A stretch of 64,000 bases of DNA from Lysobacterales bacterium (lineage in GTDB: Bacteria; Pseudomonadota; Gammaproteobacteria; Xanthomonadales; UBA2363), in contig JAHCAT010000001.1 in the NCBI GenBank assembly GCA_019634735.1, positions 186,001-250,000 on the forward strand, in the 5' to 3' direction. Of this stretch, positions 37,009-46,618 are shown one piece after another. The stretch's first letter is position 1. Every line of letters begins with the position of its first letter. Under the pieces are notes generated by a model. The model saw nothing but the letters and a program-made list of their open reading frames with translations, was not told the origin of the DNA and did no database searches. The translations under genes were made by a program, and so were the position numbers.

Positions 37009-38184
37009 TCAGGTCACCAGCCGCAGGCGGGGGTCGGAGGCCGGCTCGTTGGCGGCGCTGGCCGAGGGTTCCATGGTGCCGGCCAGCACCACCCGGTTAC
37101 GGCCGCCGCGCTTGGCGGCGTAGAGCGCGGCGTCGGCGCGCGCCAGCCAGGGCTGCCAGGGCTCGTCCTCGCGCAGCACCGCGGCGCCGATCGACACTGT
37201 CACCGGCCCGCCAGGCGCATGCAGGGTCATGCCGACATGCCGGCGGACCTTGTCCAGCGCCGCGAACGCGCCGGCGGCGTCGACGTTCTCCAGCAGCAGG
37301 ACGAACTCCTCGCCCCCGAAGCGGTACAGGCGGTCGCGACCGCGCACGCACTCGCGCACCCGGTCCACGAAGCTGACGATCACCCGGTCGCCGGCCTCGT
37401 GGCCGTAGCGGTCGTTGATGCCCTTGAAGTGGTCGAGGTCGAGCAGGGCCACCGCCATGCCCGGCCGGGTCAGCTCGAAGCGCGCCACTGCCGCGGCCAG
37501 GTCGGCCTCCATCTGGCGCCGGTTGCCGGCACCGGTCATCGGATCGCGACGTGCCAGCCCCTCCAGGTGGCCGTGCTGACGCGCCGCCCGGAAGGCGAAG
37601 ATGAATGCGTAAAGGCCGACTAGGGCGGCGGTGACGGCATAGCTTGCCGCGTGCATGGGATCGGCAAACAGTGTCGGCTGGGCTGCGACCAGGGCGACCA
37701 GGGCGATGCTGGCGAACAGCGCCGGCAAGCGGTCCACCAGGAAGAAGTTCATCAGCAGCACGGGGAAGGTCCACAGCACGCCGGCGATGCCGGCCATCAG
37801 CGTCAGGCTGAGCGCACCGGCGTTGTTGACCAGCACCAGGAAGGCGCCGGGTCCGCGCGTGCGACCACGCACCCAGGCGTAGACATTGGCGCTGGCGATG
37901 GCGAGGATGACCAGGACATCGAGCGCCACCACCAGCCATTCGCCGCGCAAGGCGCGGGTGACGAGGAAGGGCAGGATGCCGGCGATCGTGCAGCCGCCGC
38001 ACAGCAGGATCACCGCCAGCCGGAAATCCTCGGCAAGACGCTGGCGCAGCCGCCGCAAGGTACCGTGTCGCGATTCCAGGCCCACGACAGGCGACCTGGG
38101 CCGGCTCACGACGGCTTCTGGGGACGGGTGCCGGGTGCGCACCGGCGGGACGTGACGTGCGGGTGGAGCGGATCGACCGGCCAT
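37009..38184 (-). CDS. Membrane diguanylate cyclase (GGDEF)
   Basis: About 391 residues. Six membrane helices (residues ~55-210) form an unclassified sensor. The C-terminal GGDEF domain carries an intact RFGGEEF active site preceded at the correct distance by the RGRD inhibitory I-site, plus NRRQMEADL and DLDHFKGINDRYGHEAGD. It should make cyclic di-GMP with product inhibition. Start codon uncertain: 38184 is taken for the GGAG upstream, while 38238 is possible. Confidence 0.88.
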   Translation of the reverse strand: MAGRSAPPARHVPPVRTRHPSPEAVVSRPRSPVVGLESRHGTLRRLRQRLAEDFRLAVILLCGGCTIAGILPFLVTRALRGEWLVVALDVLVILAIASANVYAWVRGRTRGPGAFLVLVNNAGALSLTLMAGIAGVLWTFPVLLMNFFLVDRLPALFASIALVALVAAQPTLFADPMHAASYAVTAALVGLYAFIFAFRAARQHGHLEGLARRDPMTGAGNRRQMEADLAAAVARFELTRPGMAVALLDLDHFKGINDRYGHEAGDRVIVSFVDRVRECVRGRDRLYRFGGEEFVLLLENVDAAGAFAALDKVRRHVGMTLHAPGGPVTVSIGAAVLREDEPWQPWLARADAALYAAKRGGRNRVVLAGTMEPSASAANEPASDPRLRLVT

Positions 38185-38622
38185 GGCATGGCGGACTCCG
38201 TGCAGGGTGGGACCACTTGAGCGTTGGCCCGCCGTCATTGCGGCGGACCTGTAGTGGTGCCATTGCAGGACAGCCGCGCCCGGCTGTTGGTGACAGCGTT
38301 CGCACAATTGGCGAACGGTCACCAATGTTCACGATCCATCGCCGATTCCCGGCGCGCGTTCGCGCTCGCAGCGTGCGCCCGATCACGTCGGGGAACGGCC
38401 AGGGCGCCGTCCGGGCGGTCGGCAGGGGCAGGGCAGGCATGCCTGGCACCGCCGGAGGGCGGGGCGGCGGCTGGTTAACGCCGGAATCCACGCCCGGTCG
38501 AAAGCCCGCAGGGACCCGCACCGGGGGGCGAAGAAAAGCGGCCAGGACGGCCGCCTTTCACAAGGATGGGCAGCGGGTGGGCAGCAGGCGATCCGTGGGG
38601 CGCCGCTGCCCCGCGCCTTGCC
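38185..38622. other. Intergenic region with no gene seen
   Basis: About 440 bases separate the cyclase start from the end of the beta-helix gene. A TGGTGACAGCG/TTCGCACAATTGGCGAA stretch near 38288-38322 is the AT-richest part and may hold the cyclase promoter. No ORF with an RBS was found. Confidence 0.4.
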
Positions 38623-39642
38623 CTACCAGTGGTTGTCGTACCCCAGGTCCAGGATCGGCGTCGCGACTCCGATCCAGGTGCTGCCGAAGACATGGTTGGA
38701 CACGCTGTTGACGTTCAGCAGCACGCCATAGGTCGCGTTCTCGACCACGGTGCCGGCGAACACCGAACCGATCGCCTTGCCCAGGTAGGGGTCGTTGCCG
38801 ACATGGATGCCGGTGACCACGTCGCTCAGGCGGTTGTCGTAGACCTTGTGGCCGACGCTGTCGTGCGTCTGCAGCGGATCGGGCTGGCAACGGCCCTGCA
38901 AGGTGGCGCCGATGGCGATGCCGGCGCTGCCCTGCGCGACCTGGTTGTCGATCACCGTGTTGCCGTTGGAGGCCTCGACGACGATGCCGGCGCCAGCATT
39001 GTGCAGGCGGTTGCCGCTGATGTAGTTGCCGCTGCTGTGATCGACCACGTGGATGCCGCGCGCGTAGGCGGCGTTGATGGTGTTGTGCTCGACCAGGTTG
39101 CCGCCGGCGGCGCCGCCGCACAGGGTGATGCCGGTGTCGACCTTGCCGATCACGTTGCCGGAGACCACGTTGTTGCCGGCGGGCAGGGTGCTGCCGACCA
39201 GCGGATCGATGATGCTCACCGCCTCGCTGCCGATGCGGAAGAAGCCGTTGCCGACGATCTTCGAGCCGCCGCTGCGATTGAGGATGATCCCTGCGCCCAG
39301 GTCGGCGAATTCCACGCCCTGCACGAGCAGGCGGCTGGCATCGTAGGTATTCACGCCGCCCCAGAAGCCGCTGATCCGCCCCGGCCCCAGGATGCGGACC
39401 TTTTCCTGGCCGATGACCCGGATGCCCTGTAACGCGGAGGTGCCGGACAGGGTGTGGCCGTTGAGGCGGATGGTGATGGCCGGTGCGGCGACATCGAAGG
39501 CGACCCAGCCGCTGCTGCAGTGCAGGTCGGCGCTCAGCGTGATCGAGTGGGTGAGGGTGTCGCCGCAGGACTGGGCCTGGGCGGCGTGCCCGGCGCCGAG
39601 CAGGACGAGCGCGCACAGAGCAAGGGAAGGACGGAACGACAT
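38623..39642 (-). CDS. Secreted right-handed beta-helix protein (NosD/parallel beta-helix type)
   Basis: 339 residues from ATG 39642 with GGAGAACC upstream and a signal peptide (LALCALVLLGAGHAAQAQ). The mature protein starts SCGDTLTHSITLSADLHC, and the rest is built of ~22-residue coils (NVVSGNVIGKVDTGITL, HNTINAAYARGIHVVD, NYISGNRLHNAGAGIVVE and more), a parallel beta-helix. Such proteins bind or cut surface polysaccharides; no catalytic set was identified. Confidence 0.85.
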   Translation of the reverse strand: MSFRPSLALCALVLLGAGHAAQAQSCGDTLTHSITLSADLHCSSGWVAFDVAAPAITIRLNGHTLSGTSALQGIRVIGQEKVRILGPGRISGFWGGVNTYDASRLLVQGVEFADLGAGIILNRSGGSKIVGNGFFRIGSEAVSIIDPLVGSTLPAGNNVVSGNVIGKVDTGITLCGGAAGGNLVEHNTINAAYARGIHVVDHSSGNYISGNRLHNAGAGIVVEASNGNTVIDNQVAQGSAGIAIGATLQGRCQPDPLQTHDSVGHKVYDNRLSDVVTGIHVGNDPYLGKAIGSVFAGTVVENATYGVLLNVNSVSNHVFGSTWIGVATPILDLGYDNHW

Positions 39643-39657
39643 GCGGCGGTTCTCCAA

Positions 39658-39734
39658 GGGGTCAGAGTGCCTTTTCCCGCCCCGAAGGCTCAGGGAAGGA
39701 CGAAGAGGACGCCGGGAAAAGGCACTCTGACCCC
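39658..39734. repeat. 77-bp inverted-repeat unit, copy 1
   Basis: The ends GGGGTCAGAGTGCCTTTTCC (39658-39677) and its inverse complement (39714-39734) enclose ~36 bases. It is one of two adjacent copies between the beta-helix and glycine-zipper genes. It resembles REP-type palindromes mobilised by tyrosine transposases. Confidence 0.85.
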
Positions 39735-39820
39735 GGTTTCCGGAGCGGTCCCGCCGCCCCATCAACCAGGACGCAATCCGCGCCGGATTCACGCCATGCC
39801 GCCCGCGCCCTCTCCACACC

Positions 39821-39893
39821 GGGGTGAGAGTGCCTTTTTCCCCGACGGCTCAGGGAAGGCGAAGAAGGCGCCGGGAAAAGGCACTCTGACCCC
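39821..39893. repeat. 73-bp inverted-repeat unit, copy 2
   Basis: It has the same ends as the unit at 39658-39734, with one lost base in the left arm (GGGGTGAGAGTGCC) and a shared centre (CGGCTCAGGGAAGG). Two head-to-tail copies 86 bp apart suggest local duplication. Confidence 0.85.
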
Positions 39894-39901
39894 GGTTCTC
39901 C

Positions 39902-40591
39902 TCAGTCGCCGGCAGGCGGCGCCGGCACCATCACCACGCCGTCGCGCACCGGCAGGCGCCGGCCCGGGTCGCTGGCCAGGCGCGCCGATCCGGTCTGGCC
40001 GTCATGGCGCCAGGTGACGTCATAGCCGATCACCTCGTCGCGCTGGCCCATCACCAGGGTGTCGCCGGGCTTGGCCTCGGTGCGCATCGTGGCGAGCACG
40101 CCGTCCAGTTCGTACTGCACATCGTAGCCGACCACCTGTTCGCGCGGTGCAGATTCCGTGCGGCAGTTGCGCTCGGTGCGCACCTCACTGCGCTGGTTGC
40201 CCTGCTGCTGGCGGCCCTGGATCTCGCGGCCGGCATAGGCGCCACCGGCGGCACCGGCCGCAGTGGCAATGCGCCGGCCGCTGCCGCTGCCGACCTGGTT
40301 GCCCAGCACGCCACCGATCACCGCCCCGGCGACGGTGCCGGCGATGCGGTTGGGGTCACGCGGATCGGGCGACTGGTAGACCACCTCGACGTCTTCGCAC
40401 ACCTCGCGGGTGCCGGTGACCGTGCGGGTGACCGGTTCGCTGGCCACCACGCGGGCCACCACGTCCACCGTCTGCGTGACCGGCTGCACCTCGATCACCT
40501 CGGCATGTTCGCCGCGCGTGACCTGCCAGGCGGCGACGGCGCCGCCGGCGACCAGGACGGTGGTAAGGGCGGCTGCGATGGGAGTTTTCAT
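39902..40591 (-). CDS. Glycine-zipper 2TM domain envelope protein
   Basis: 229 residues from ATG 40591 with GGAGA upstream. One N-terminal membrane or signal helix is followed by a variable region and then the glycine-zipper segment IAGTVAGAVIGGVLGNQVGSGSGRRIATAAGAAGGAYAG-type at about residues 82-122 (Rickettsia 17-kDa/SlyB-like). Two C-terminal repeats read VVGYDVQYELDG and VIGYDVTWRHDG. Such proteins insert in or bridge the envelope. The function is unknown. Confidence 0.85.
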   Translation of the reverse strand: MKTPIAAALTTVLVAGGAVAAWQVTRGEHAEVIEVQPVTQTVDVVARVVASEPVTRTVTGTREVCEDVEVVYQSPDPRDPNRIAGTVAGAVIGGVLGNQVGSGSGRRIATAAGAAGGAYAGREIQGRQQQGNQRSEVRTERNCRTESAPREQVVGYDVQYELDGVLATMRTEAKPGDTLVMGQRDEVIGYDVTWRHDGQTGSARLASDPGRRLPVRDGVVMVPAPPAGD

Positions 40592-41373
40592 GGCGCGATC
40601 TCCATGTGACGGGCACAGGTGCCCTGATGCCTGACCGATTGCAGCAACGGCCGCCTGAACAGGGCGTGGAAGGGGCGGCCTGCGGTGCGGTGTCCGTTCA
40701 TCTGGGCGGCATCCCGGTGCGCGGTATCGCCCGCAGGACCACGCCTGCCTGAGGCAGCCCTCTCTCCCGCCTCTCCCCCGCATCGCGGGGGAGAGGAGAA
40801 GTGCGGTGCCGCGGCAAGCAGCCGGGCAGGGAAGAAGCCTCCGGGAAAGCCGGGGCGATTCAGTGCAGGGCCACCCCGCTCGAAGGCCTGCACGCGCGGG
40901 CCACGTCACCTCCGCGTCACCGACCCGAACTTCGACAGCGCGAGATGTACGAAGCCACCGGACAAAAGCCCCTCTCCCCCGGGGAGAGAGGTTGGGGAGA
41001 GGGGTCCCCGCCGCCGCGCCGCTCCATCAGGCCCCGCACCACGCCGCCGGAAAGCTCCACAGCGCGAGCTACCCAAGCCGCGAGAAAAAGCCCCTCTCCC
41101 CCGGGGAGAGGGGTTGGGGAGAGGGGCCCACGCCGCGGGAAAGCCGCATCAGGCCCGGCACCACGTCGCGGGAAAGCCGCATCGGGCCCGACACCACCCC
41201 GCGGGAAAGCCGTATCAGGCCCAGCACCACGCCGCCGAAATGCCCCTTCAGGCCACGCCCACACCACGCAAGTCCCCGACGCCTGCCCCGCCCACCCCGC
41301 TGATCCCCACCAACCCCACCGGCTACAATCGGGCAATCCCATAAAGCCATTGCCCCGCAGGGGAAACGACCGC
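40592..41373. repeat. Gene-free region with hairpin blocks and a 33-bp array before icmF
   Basis: A C/G hairpin block of the interspersed family lies at about 40756-40802. Two near-identical blocks with CCCCTCTCCCCCGGGGAGAG are at about 40969-41008 and 41090-41128. From about 41131 to 41250 a 33-bp unit (GGGAAAGCCGCATCAGGCCC core) repeats about four times, with GGGAAAG at 41137, 41170 and 41203. The icmF promoter should lie in the last ~120 bases. Confidence 0.75.
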
Positions 41374-44300
41374 ATGAGCACACCCGCCAGCCAGATGCCG
41401 GCCAGCCAGGCGCAGACCGAGCGCACGCCGCTGCGTTTCGTCACCGCCGCCAGCCTGTTCGACGGCCACGACGCCGCCATCAACATCATGCGCCGGCTGA
41501 TCCAGGCGCAGGGCGCCGAGGTCATCCACCTGGGCCACAACCGCAGCGTCGAGGACGTGGTGCGCGCCGCCCTGCAGGAGGACGCCGACGCGATCGCCCT
41601 GTCCAGCTACCAGGGCGGCCACGTCGAATACTTCAAGTACATGGTCGACATGCTGCGCGAGCGCGGCGCCGGCCACATCCGGGTGTTCGGCGGCGGCGGC
41701 GGCACCATCACCCCCGAGGAGATCCGCGAGCTCGAGGCCTACGGCGTCGAGCGCATCTACCACCCCAACGACGGGATGAAGATGGGGTTGGTGGAGATGA
41801 TCGAGGATGTGGTTGCGCGCGCTGCGCGCGCGCGGGACCAGGGACCGGGGACCGGGGACCGGTCCCACGACGCCCGCCCCGCGATCGACGATGAAATCGC
41901 CATTGGCCGCGTACTGTCCGACATCGAGGATGGCCGATACACCGAGGCCGAGCTGGCCCTGCTGCGCCGGCAATGGCAGTCCGGCCTGGACACCGGCAAG
42001 TCGCCCCCGGTCCCTGGTCCCCGGTCCCCTGTCCCCGTCATCGGCATCACCGGCACCGGCGGCGCCGGCAAGTCGTCGGTGACCGACGAGCTGCTCAACC
42101 GCTTCCTTGCCAGCTTCCCGCAGATGCGCATCGCCGTGATCAGCGTCGACCCGACCCGGCGCCGCACCGGCGGCGCCCTGCTCGGCGACCGCATCCGCAT
42201 GAACTCGCTGCGCAGCCACCGCGTCTACATGCGCTCGATGGCGACCCGTCGCCAGCACGTCGCCACCAACGCCGTGCTCAAGGACTGCATCGGCTTCCTC
42301 AAGGGCCTGGGCTTCGACCTGGTGATCGTCGAGACCGCCGGCATCGGCCAGAGCGATTCGGAGATCGTCGACCTGGTCGACTTCCCGATGTACGTGATGA
42401 CCTCCGACTACGGCGCCGCCAGCCAGCTCGAGAAGATCGACATGGTCGACTTCGCCGAGCTGATCGTGCTCAACAAGTACGACAAGCGCGGCGCCGAGGA
42501 CGCCCTGCGCGACGTGCGCAAGCAGTGGAAGCGCAACCGCACCGCCTTCCAGGTCAAGGACGAGGACATCCCCGTCTACCCGACCATCGCCAGCCAGTTC
42601 AACGACCCCGGCGTGAGCTGGATGTTCGTCAACCTCTGCCGGTTGCTGTTGGAGCGGGGACCGGGGACAGGGGACCGGGGACAGGGGAAAGCGGAGGGTG
42701 CGGGGTACTCGTCGCCGCGCTGCGATTTCCAACCCGCGCTGGATACCAGCTTGCGTGAGCCGCGGGCGACGGTTCTGATCCCCGGCGCCCGCGTCCGCTA
42801 CCTGGCCGAGATCGCCGAGCAGGGCAGGGCGATCAATGCCGGCATCGTCAAGCAAGCCGAAGCCGCCGACCGCGCCCAGGCGTTCTGGACCGCCCTGGGC
42901 GAACTCGAGGACGGCAAGCGCCCCAAGGCCCTGGACCTGTACGACGAGGCCGACCTCGCCGTGCCCGGCGACCGCTCCCTGGCCACCCTGCGCCAGCGCT
43001 ACAACGACGCCGTGCAGGCGCTGACCGCCGAGAACCTGCGCAGCCTGCGCGCCTGGCCGGCGCGGCTGAAGTCGATCACCGACGAGGTCACCGAGTACGA
43101 GGTGCGCGGCAAGGCCATCCGCGTCGAGAACTACCGCGAATCGCTCAGCCACCAGAAGATTCCCAAGATCGCCGCGCCCGGCTACAAGTCCTGGGGCGAG
43201 CTGCTGACCTTCCTGGGCAAGGAGAACCTGCCCGGCAGCTATCCCTACACCGGCGGCGTCTACCCGTACCGGCGCACCGGCGAGGATCCGATCCGCATGT
43301 TCGCCGGCGAGGGCACGCCCGAGCGCACCAACCGCCGCTTCCATTACCTGTCCGTCGGCCAGCCCGCCGCCCGCCTGTCCACCGCCTTCGACAGCGTCAC
43401 CCTGTACGGCGAGGACCCGGCCGAGCGCCCGGACATCTACGGAAAGATCGGCAACTCCGGCGTCAACATCCCGACCCTGGACGACATGAAGAAGCTGTAC
43501 TCCGGCTTCGACCTGTGCGCGCCCACCACCAGCGTGTCGATGACCATCAACGGCCCGGCGCCGATCATCCTGGCGCTGTTCATGAACACCGCCATCGACC
43601 AGCAGGTCGAGAAATACCTGAAGGCCGACCCCGAGCGCTGGGCCGCCGCCCAGAAGAAGATCGACGCCTTCTTCTCCGGCCGCCCGCGCCCCACCTACAG
43701 CGGCGGCCTGCCGCAGGGCAACGACGGCCTGGGCCTGGCCTTCCTGGGCATGACCGGCGACCAGCTCGTCGACGCCGAAACCTACGCCAGGATCAAGGCC
43801 GAGACCCTGCGCACCGTGCGCGGCACCGTGCAGGCCGACATCCTCAAGGAGGACCAGGCCCAGAACACCTGCATCTTCTCCACCGAGTTCGCCCTGCGCA
43901 TGATGGGCGACATCCAGCAGTACTTCGTCGACAACGGCGTGCGTAACTTCTATTCGGTGTCGATCTCCGGCTACCACATCGCCGAGGCCGGCGCGAACCC
44001 GATCAGCCAGCTCGCCTTCACCCTGTCCAACGGCTTCACCATCGTCGAGTACTACCTGGCGCGCGGCATGAAGATCGACGACTTCGCGCCGAACCTGAGC
44101 TTCTTCTTCAGCAACGGCATGGACCCGGAATACACCGTCATCGGCCGCGTCGCCCGCCGCATCTGGGCGCGCGCCATGCGCGAGCGCTACGGCGCCAACG
44201 AGCGCAGCCAGATGATGAAGTACCACATCCAGACCTCCGGCCGCTCCCTGCACGCCCAGGAGATCCAGTTCAACGACATCCGCACCACCCTGCAGGCCCT

Positions 44301-44991
44301 GTACGCCCTGTTCGACAACTGCAACAGCCTGCACACCAACGCCTACGACGAGGCCATCACCACGCCCACCGAGGAGAGCGTGCGCCGCGCCGTCGCCATC
44401 CAGATGATCATCAACAAGGAGCTGGGCCTGAACTTCTGCGAGAACCCCTGGCAGGGCAGCTTCATCGTCGACCAGCTCACCGACCTGGTCGAGGAAGCCG
44501 TCTACAAGGAGTTCGAGGCCATCAGCGAACGCGGCGGCGTGCTCGGCGCCATGGACACCATGTACCAGCGCGGCAAGATCCAGGAAGAGAGCCTGTACTA
44601 CGAGCACAAGAAGCACGACGGCAGCCTGCCCCTGGTCGGCGTCAACACCTTCCTGCCCAAGGAGCACGGCGGCGAGGTGGCCACCGAGATCGAACTGATC
44701 CGCTCCACCCCCGAGGAGAAGGGCCAGCAGATCGCCAACGTCAAGGCCTGGCAGGGTTCGCGCAACCCGCTGGCGCCGGAAGGCGAGACCGAGCATGGCC
44801 ATGTCGTGGAGGACGACGCGGCCGCGGCCACCGAGCCGCACGACGGCCACGGTCTGGCCTACCTGCAGCGCACCGCCCGCGACCGCCGCAACGTGTTCGA
44901 GGCGCTGATCGAGGCGGTGAAGACGCACAGCCTGGGCCAGATCAGCCACGCGCTCTACGACGTCGGCGGCGAGTACCGGCGAAACATGTAG
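41374..44991 (+). CDS. icmF: Fused B12-dependent isobutyryl-CoA mutase/GTPase chaperone
   Basis: 1205 residues, three parts in one chain. The cobalamin-binding domain (about 20-150) has the B12-ligand motif [20 protein letters not shown], with His 32. A MeaB-like GTPase chaperone (about 220-430) has [12 protein letters not shown] and [20 protein letters not shown]. The mutase barrel (about 560-1090) has [18 protein letters not shown]. It interconverts isobutyryl-CoA and n-butyryl-CoA, and perhaps pivalyl/isovaleryl-CoA, with the G-domain loading cofactor. Three runs of a GGGGACC-type heptamer sit at 41834-41861, 42009-42036 and 42656-42690, exactly at the domain borders and in frame. The last 715 bp are duplicated downstream. 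Confidence 0.95.
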   Translation: MSTPASQMPASQAQTERTPLRFVTAASLFDGHDAAINIMRRLIQAQGAEVIHLGHNRSVEDVVRAALQEDADAIALSSYQGGHVEYFKYMVDMLRERGAGHIRVFGGGGGTITPEEIRELEAYGVERIYHPNDGMKMGLVEMIEDVVARAARARDQGPGTGDRSHDARPAIDDEIAIGRVLSDIEDGRYTEAELALLRRQWQSGLDTGKSPPVPGPRSPVPVIGITGTGGAGKSSVTDELLNRFLASFPQMRIAVISVDPTRRRTGGALLGDRIRMNSLRSHRVYMRSMATRRQHVATNAVLKDCIGFLKGLGFDLVIVETAGIGQSDSEIVDLVDFPMYVMTSDYGAASQLEKIDMVDFAELIVLNKYDKRGAEDALRDVRKQWKRNRTAFQVKDEDIPVYPTIASQFNDPGVSWMFVNLCRLLLERGPGTGDRGQGKAEGAGYSSPRCDFQPALDTSLREPRATVLIPGARVRYLAEIAEQGRAINAGIVKQAEAADRAQAFWTALGELEDGKRPKALDLYDEADLAVPGDRSLATLRQRYNDAVQALTAENLRSLRAWPARLKSITDEVTEYEVRGKAIRVENYRESLSHQKIPKIAAPGYKSWGELLTFLGKENLPGSYPYTGGVYPYRRTGEDPIRMFAGEGTPERTNRRFHYLSVGQPAARLSTAFDSVTLYGEDPAERPDIYGKIGNSGVNIPTLDDMKKLYSGFDLCAPTTSVSMTINGPAPIILALFMNTAIDQQVEKYLKADPERWAAAQKKIDAFFSGRPRPTYSGGLPQGNDGLGLAFLGMTGDQLVDAETYARIKAETLRTVRGTVQADILKEDQAQNTCIFSTEFALRMMGDIQQYFVDNGVRNFYSVSISGYHIAEAGANPISQLAFTLSNGFTIVEYYLARGMKIDDFAPNLSFFFSNGMDPEYTVIGRVARRIWARAMRERYGANERSQMMKYHIQTSGRSLHAQEIQFNDIRTTLQALYALFDNCNSLHTNAYDEAITTPTEESVRRAVAIQMIINKELGLNFCENPWQGSFIVDQLTDLVEEAVYKEFEAISERGGVLGAMDTMYQRGKIQEESLYYEHKKHDGSLPLVGVNTFLPKEHGGEVATEIELIRSTPEEKGQQIANVKAWQGSRNPLAPEGETEHGHVVEDDAAAATEPHDGHGLAYLQRTARDRRNVFEALIEAVKTHSLGQISHALYDVGGEYRRNM

Positions 44992-45002
44992 CGGGAACGA
45001 AC

Positions 45003-45515
45003 ATGGCTGCCGCCCGCTTCGAGGACATCATCGCCGCGCTGGAGCAAGCGCAGGTCCGTTATGTCGTCGCGGGCGGATTCGCCGTCAACCTGCACGGGTT
45101 CCTCCGCTTCACCAAGGACCTGGATCTGCTGATCGACCTGGAGCCCGACAACGCCGGCCATGCCATGCGCGTGCTGGCATCCCTGGGCATGAAGCCGCGC
45201 GTTCCGGTCGCCATCGAGGAGTTCGCGGACCCGGCGAAGCGGGACGACTGGTTTCACAACCGCAACATGCTGGTATTCCAGCTATGGGACCCGGACGATG
45301 CCTTCTGCACGGTCGACGTGTTCATTCGCAACCCGATCGACTTCGCGCAACTCTGGTCGAATTCGGAGCACGTCGACCTTGGGCGAACCGCCTGCCGCAT
45401 CGCCGGCATCGACGACCTGATCGCCATGAAGGCGCAGGCGGGCCGGCCCCAGGACCTGCGCGACATCGAGGAGCTTCGCCATATACTGCGGCTCAGCGAG
45501 CGGGAGGGCGCATGA
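45003..45515 (+). CDS. Nucleotidyltransferase-fold protein (AbiEii/DUF6036-like)
   Basis: 170 residues. VRYVVAGGFAVNLHGF, followed by TKDLDLLIDLEPDN, is the G-G/S...D-D pattern of minimal nucleotidyltransferases, and IAGIDDLIAMKAQAGRPQDLRDIEEL is the usual C-terminal part with the R-Q-DL-DI motif. Such proteins act as toxins or as regulators paired with a small partner. It starts 11 bases after icmF and overlaps the next ORF by ATGA, making a two-gene cassette between two copies of the icmF 3' end. Confidence 0.82.
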   Translation: MAAARFEDIIAALEQAQVRYVVAGGFAVNLHGFLRFTKDLDLLIDLEPDNAGHAMRVLASLGMKPRVPVAIEEFADPAKRDDWFHNRNMLVFQLWDPDDAFCTVDVFIRNPIDFAQLWSNSEHVDLGRTACRIAGIDDLIAMKAQAGRPQDLRDIEELRHILRLSEREGA

Positions 45516-45757
45516 GCGATCCGTTGGCGGTGTCCTGGGAGCAGGCGGCGGAAAACCATCGACGCGACGCGCTGGCCATGTCGCATGCCCGCCGTTGGAC
45601 GTGGCTGGCGCAGGCCATGGACCTGGGCTTCGCGGTGGCCCGGTCGCGGGCGTCGCAAGGATTTGTGAGTGTCGATGCCAATGGCGCTCCGTTCGCTGTG
45701 GGTGAGCCTGAAGGCGCCGAGCATCGACCTGGTGCGACTGGGCCGCGCGCTTCCTGA
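45512..45757 (+). CDS. Small partner protein of the nucleotidyltransferase (81 aa)
   Basis: Starts within the stop of the nucleotidyltransferase gene (ATGA), with GGGAGGG upstream. The product MSDPLAVSWEQAAENHRRDALAMSHARRW... is helical and hydrophilic in the first half. The tail, after VSVDANGAPFAVGEP, is low in character and ends just before the icmF duplication junction at 45781, so the natural C-terminus may have been altered. No family recognised; an antitoxin-like partner is inferred only from position. Confidence 0.5.
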   Translation: MSDPLAVSWEQAAENHRRDALAMSHARRWTWLAQAMDLGFAVARSRASQGFVSVDANGAPFAVGEPEGAEHRPGATGPRAS

Positions 45758-45760
45758 CCG

Positions 45761-46492
45761 ATGAAGGCCGCTGCTGACCACATCCGCACCACCCTGCGGG
45801 CCCTGTACGCCCTGTTCGACAACTGCAACAGCCTGCACACCAACGCCTACGACGAGGCCATCACCACGCCCACCGAGGAGAGCGTGCGCCGCGCCGTCGC
45901 CATCCAGCTGATCATCAACAAGGAGCTGGGCCTGAACTTCTGCGAGAACCCCTGGCAGGGCAGCTTCATCGTCGACCAGCTCACCGACCTGGTCGAGGAA
46001 GCCGTCTACAAGGAGTTCGAGGCGATCAGCGAGCGCGGCGGCGTGCTCGGCGCCATGGACACCATGTACCAGCGCGGCAAGATCCAGGAAGAGAGCCTGT
46101 ACTACGAGCACAAGAAGCACGACGGCAGCCTGCCCCTGGTCGGCGTCAACACCTTCCTGCCCAAGGAACACGCGGGCGAGGTGGCCACCGAGATCGAGCT
46201 GATCCGCTCCACCCCCGAGGAGAAGGTCCAGCAGATCGCCAACGTCAAGGCCTGGCAGGCCTCGCGCAACCCGCTGGCGCCGGAAGGCGAGACCGAGCAT
46301 GGCCACCTAGTGGAAGGCGAAACAGGTTCCGACGAAGTTCACAATGGCCACGGTTTGGCGTATCTTCAGAACACGGCGAGACGGCGGGGGAATGTGTTTG
46401 AGGCGCTGTTGGAGGCAGTCAAGACCCACTCGTTGGGGCAGATCAGTCATGCCCTTTACGACGTGGGCGGGGAGTATCGGAGGAATATGTGA
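45761..46492 (+). pseudogene. Duplicated 3' fragment of icmF
   Basis: From 45781 the DNA repeats icmF 44277-44991, encoding the last ~237 residues of the mutase (IRTTL to EYRRNM). It is almost identical up to about 46310, then clearly diverged and AT-richer to the stop ([16 protein letters not shown] instead of [17 protein letters not shown]). It lacks the catalytic barrel start, cobalamin and GTPase parts, so it cannot be active. The frame is intact from an ATG at 45761 with no good RBS. It is a relic of the event that placed the cassette here. Confidence 0.9.
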
Positions 46493-46618
46493 AACGCTTC
46501 TCGCATGAGATGGTAGGTGGACCCCTGTTGGCTTGCGCGGATGAAGCAGTTTGGTGCGTAATCCAATTCAGCGGCGCAAGTTGGTTGCGCGAGTGAACAG
46601 AAGGCCGTAAGCCAAATC

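Noticed and set aside
36304..37623. Long plus-strand frames through the 29-bp array and the cyclase gene
   Set aside because: They run antisense through a well-supported GGDEF gene and consist of repeat-derived peptide.
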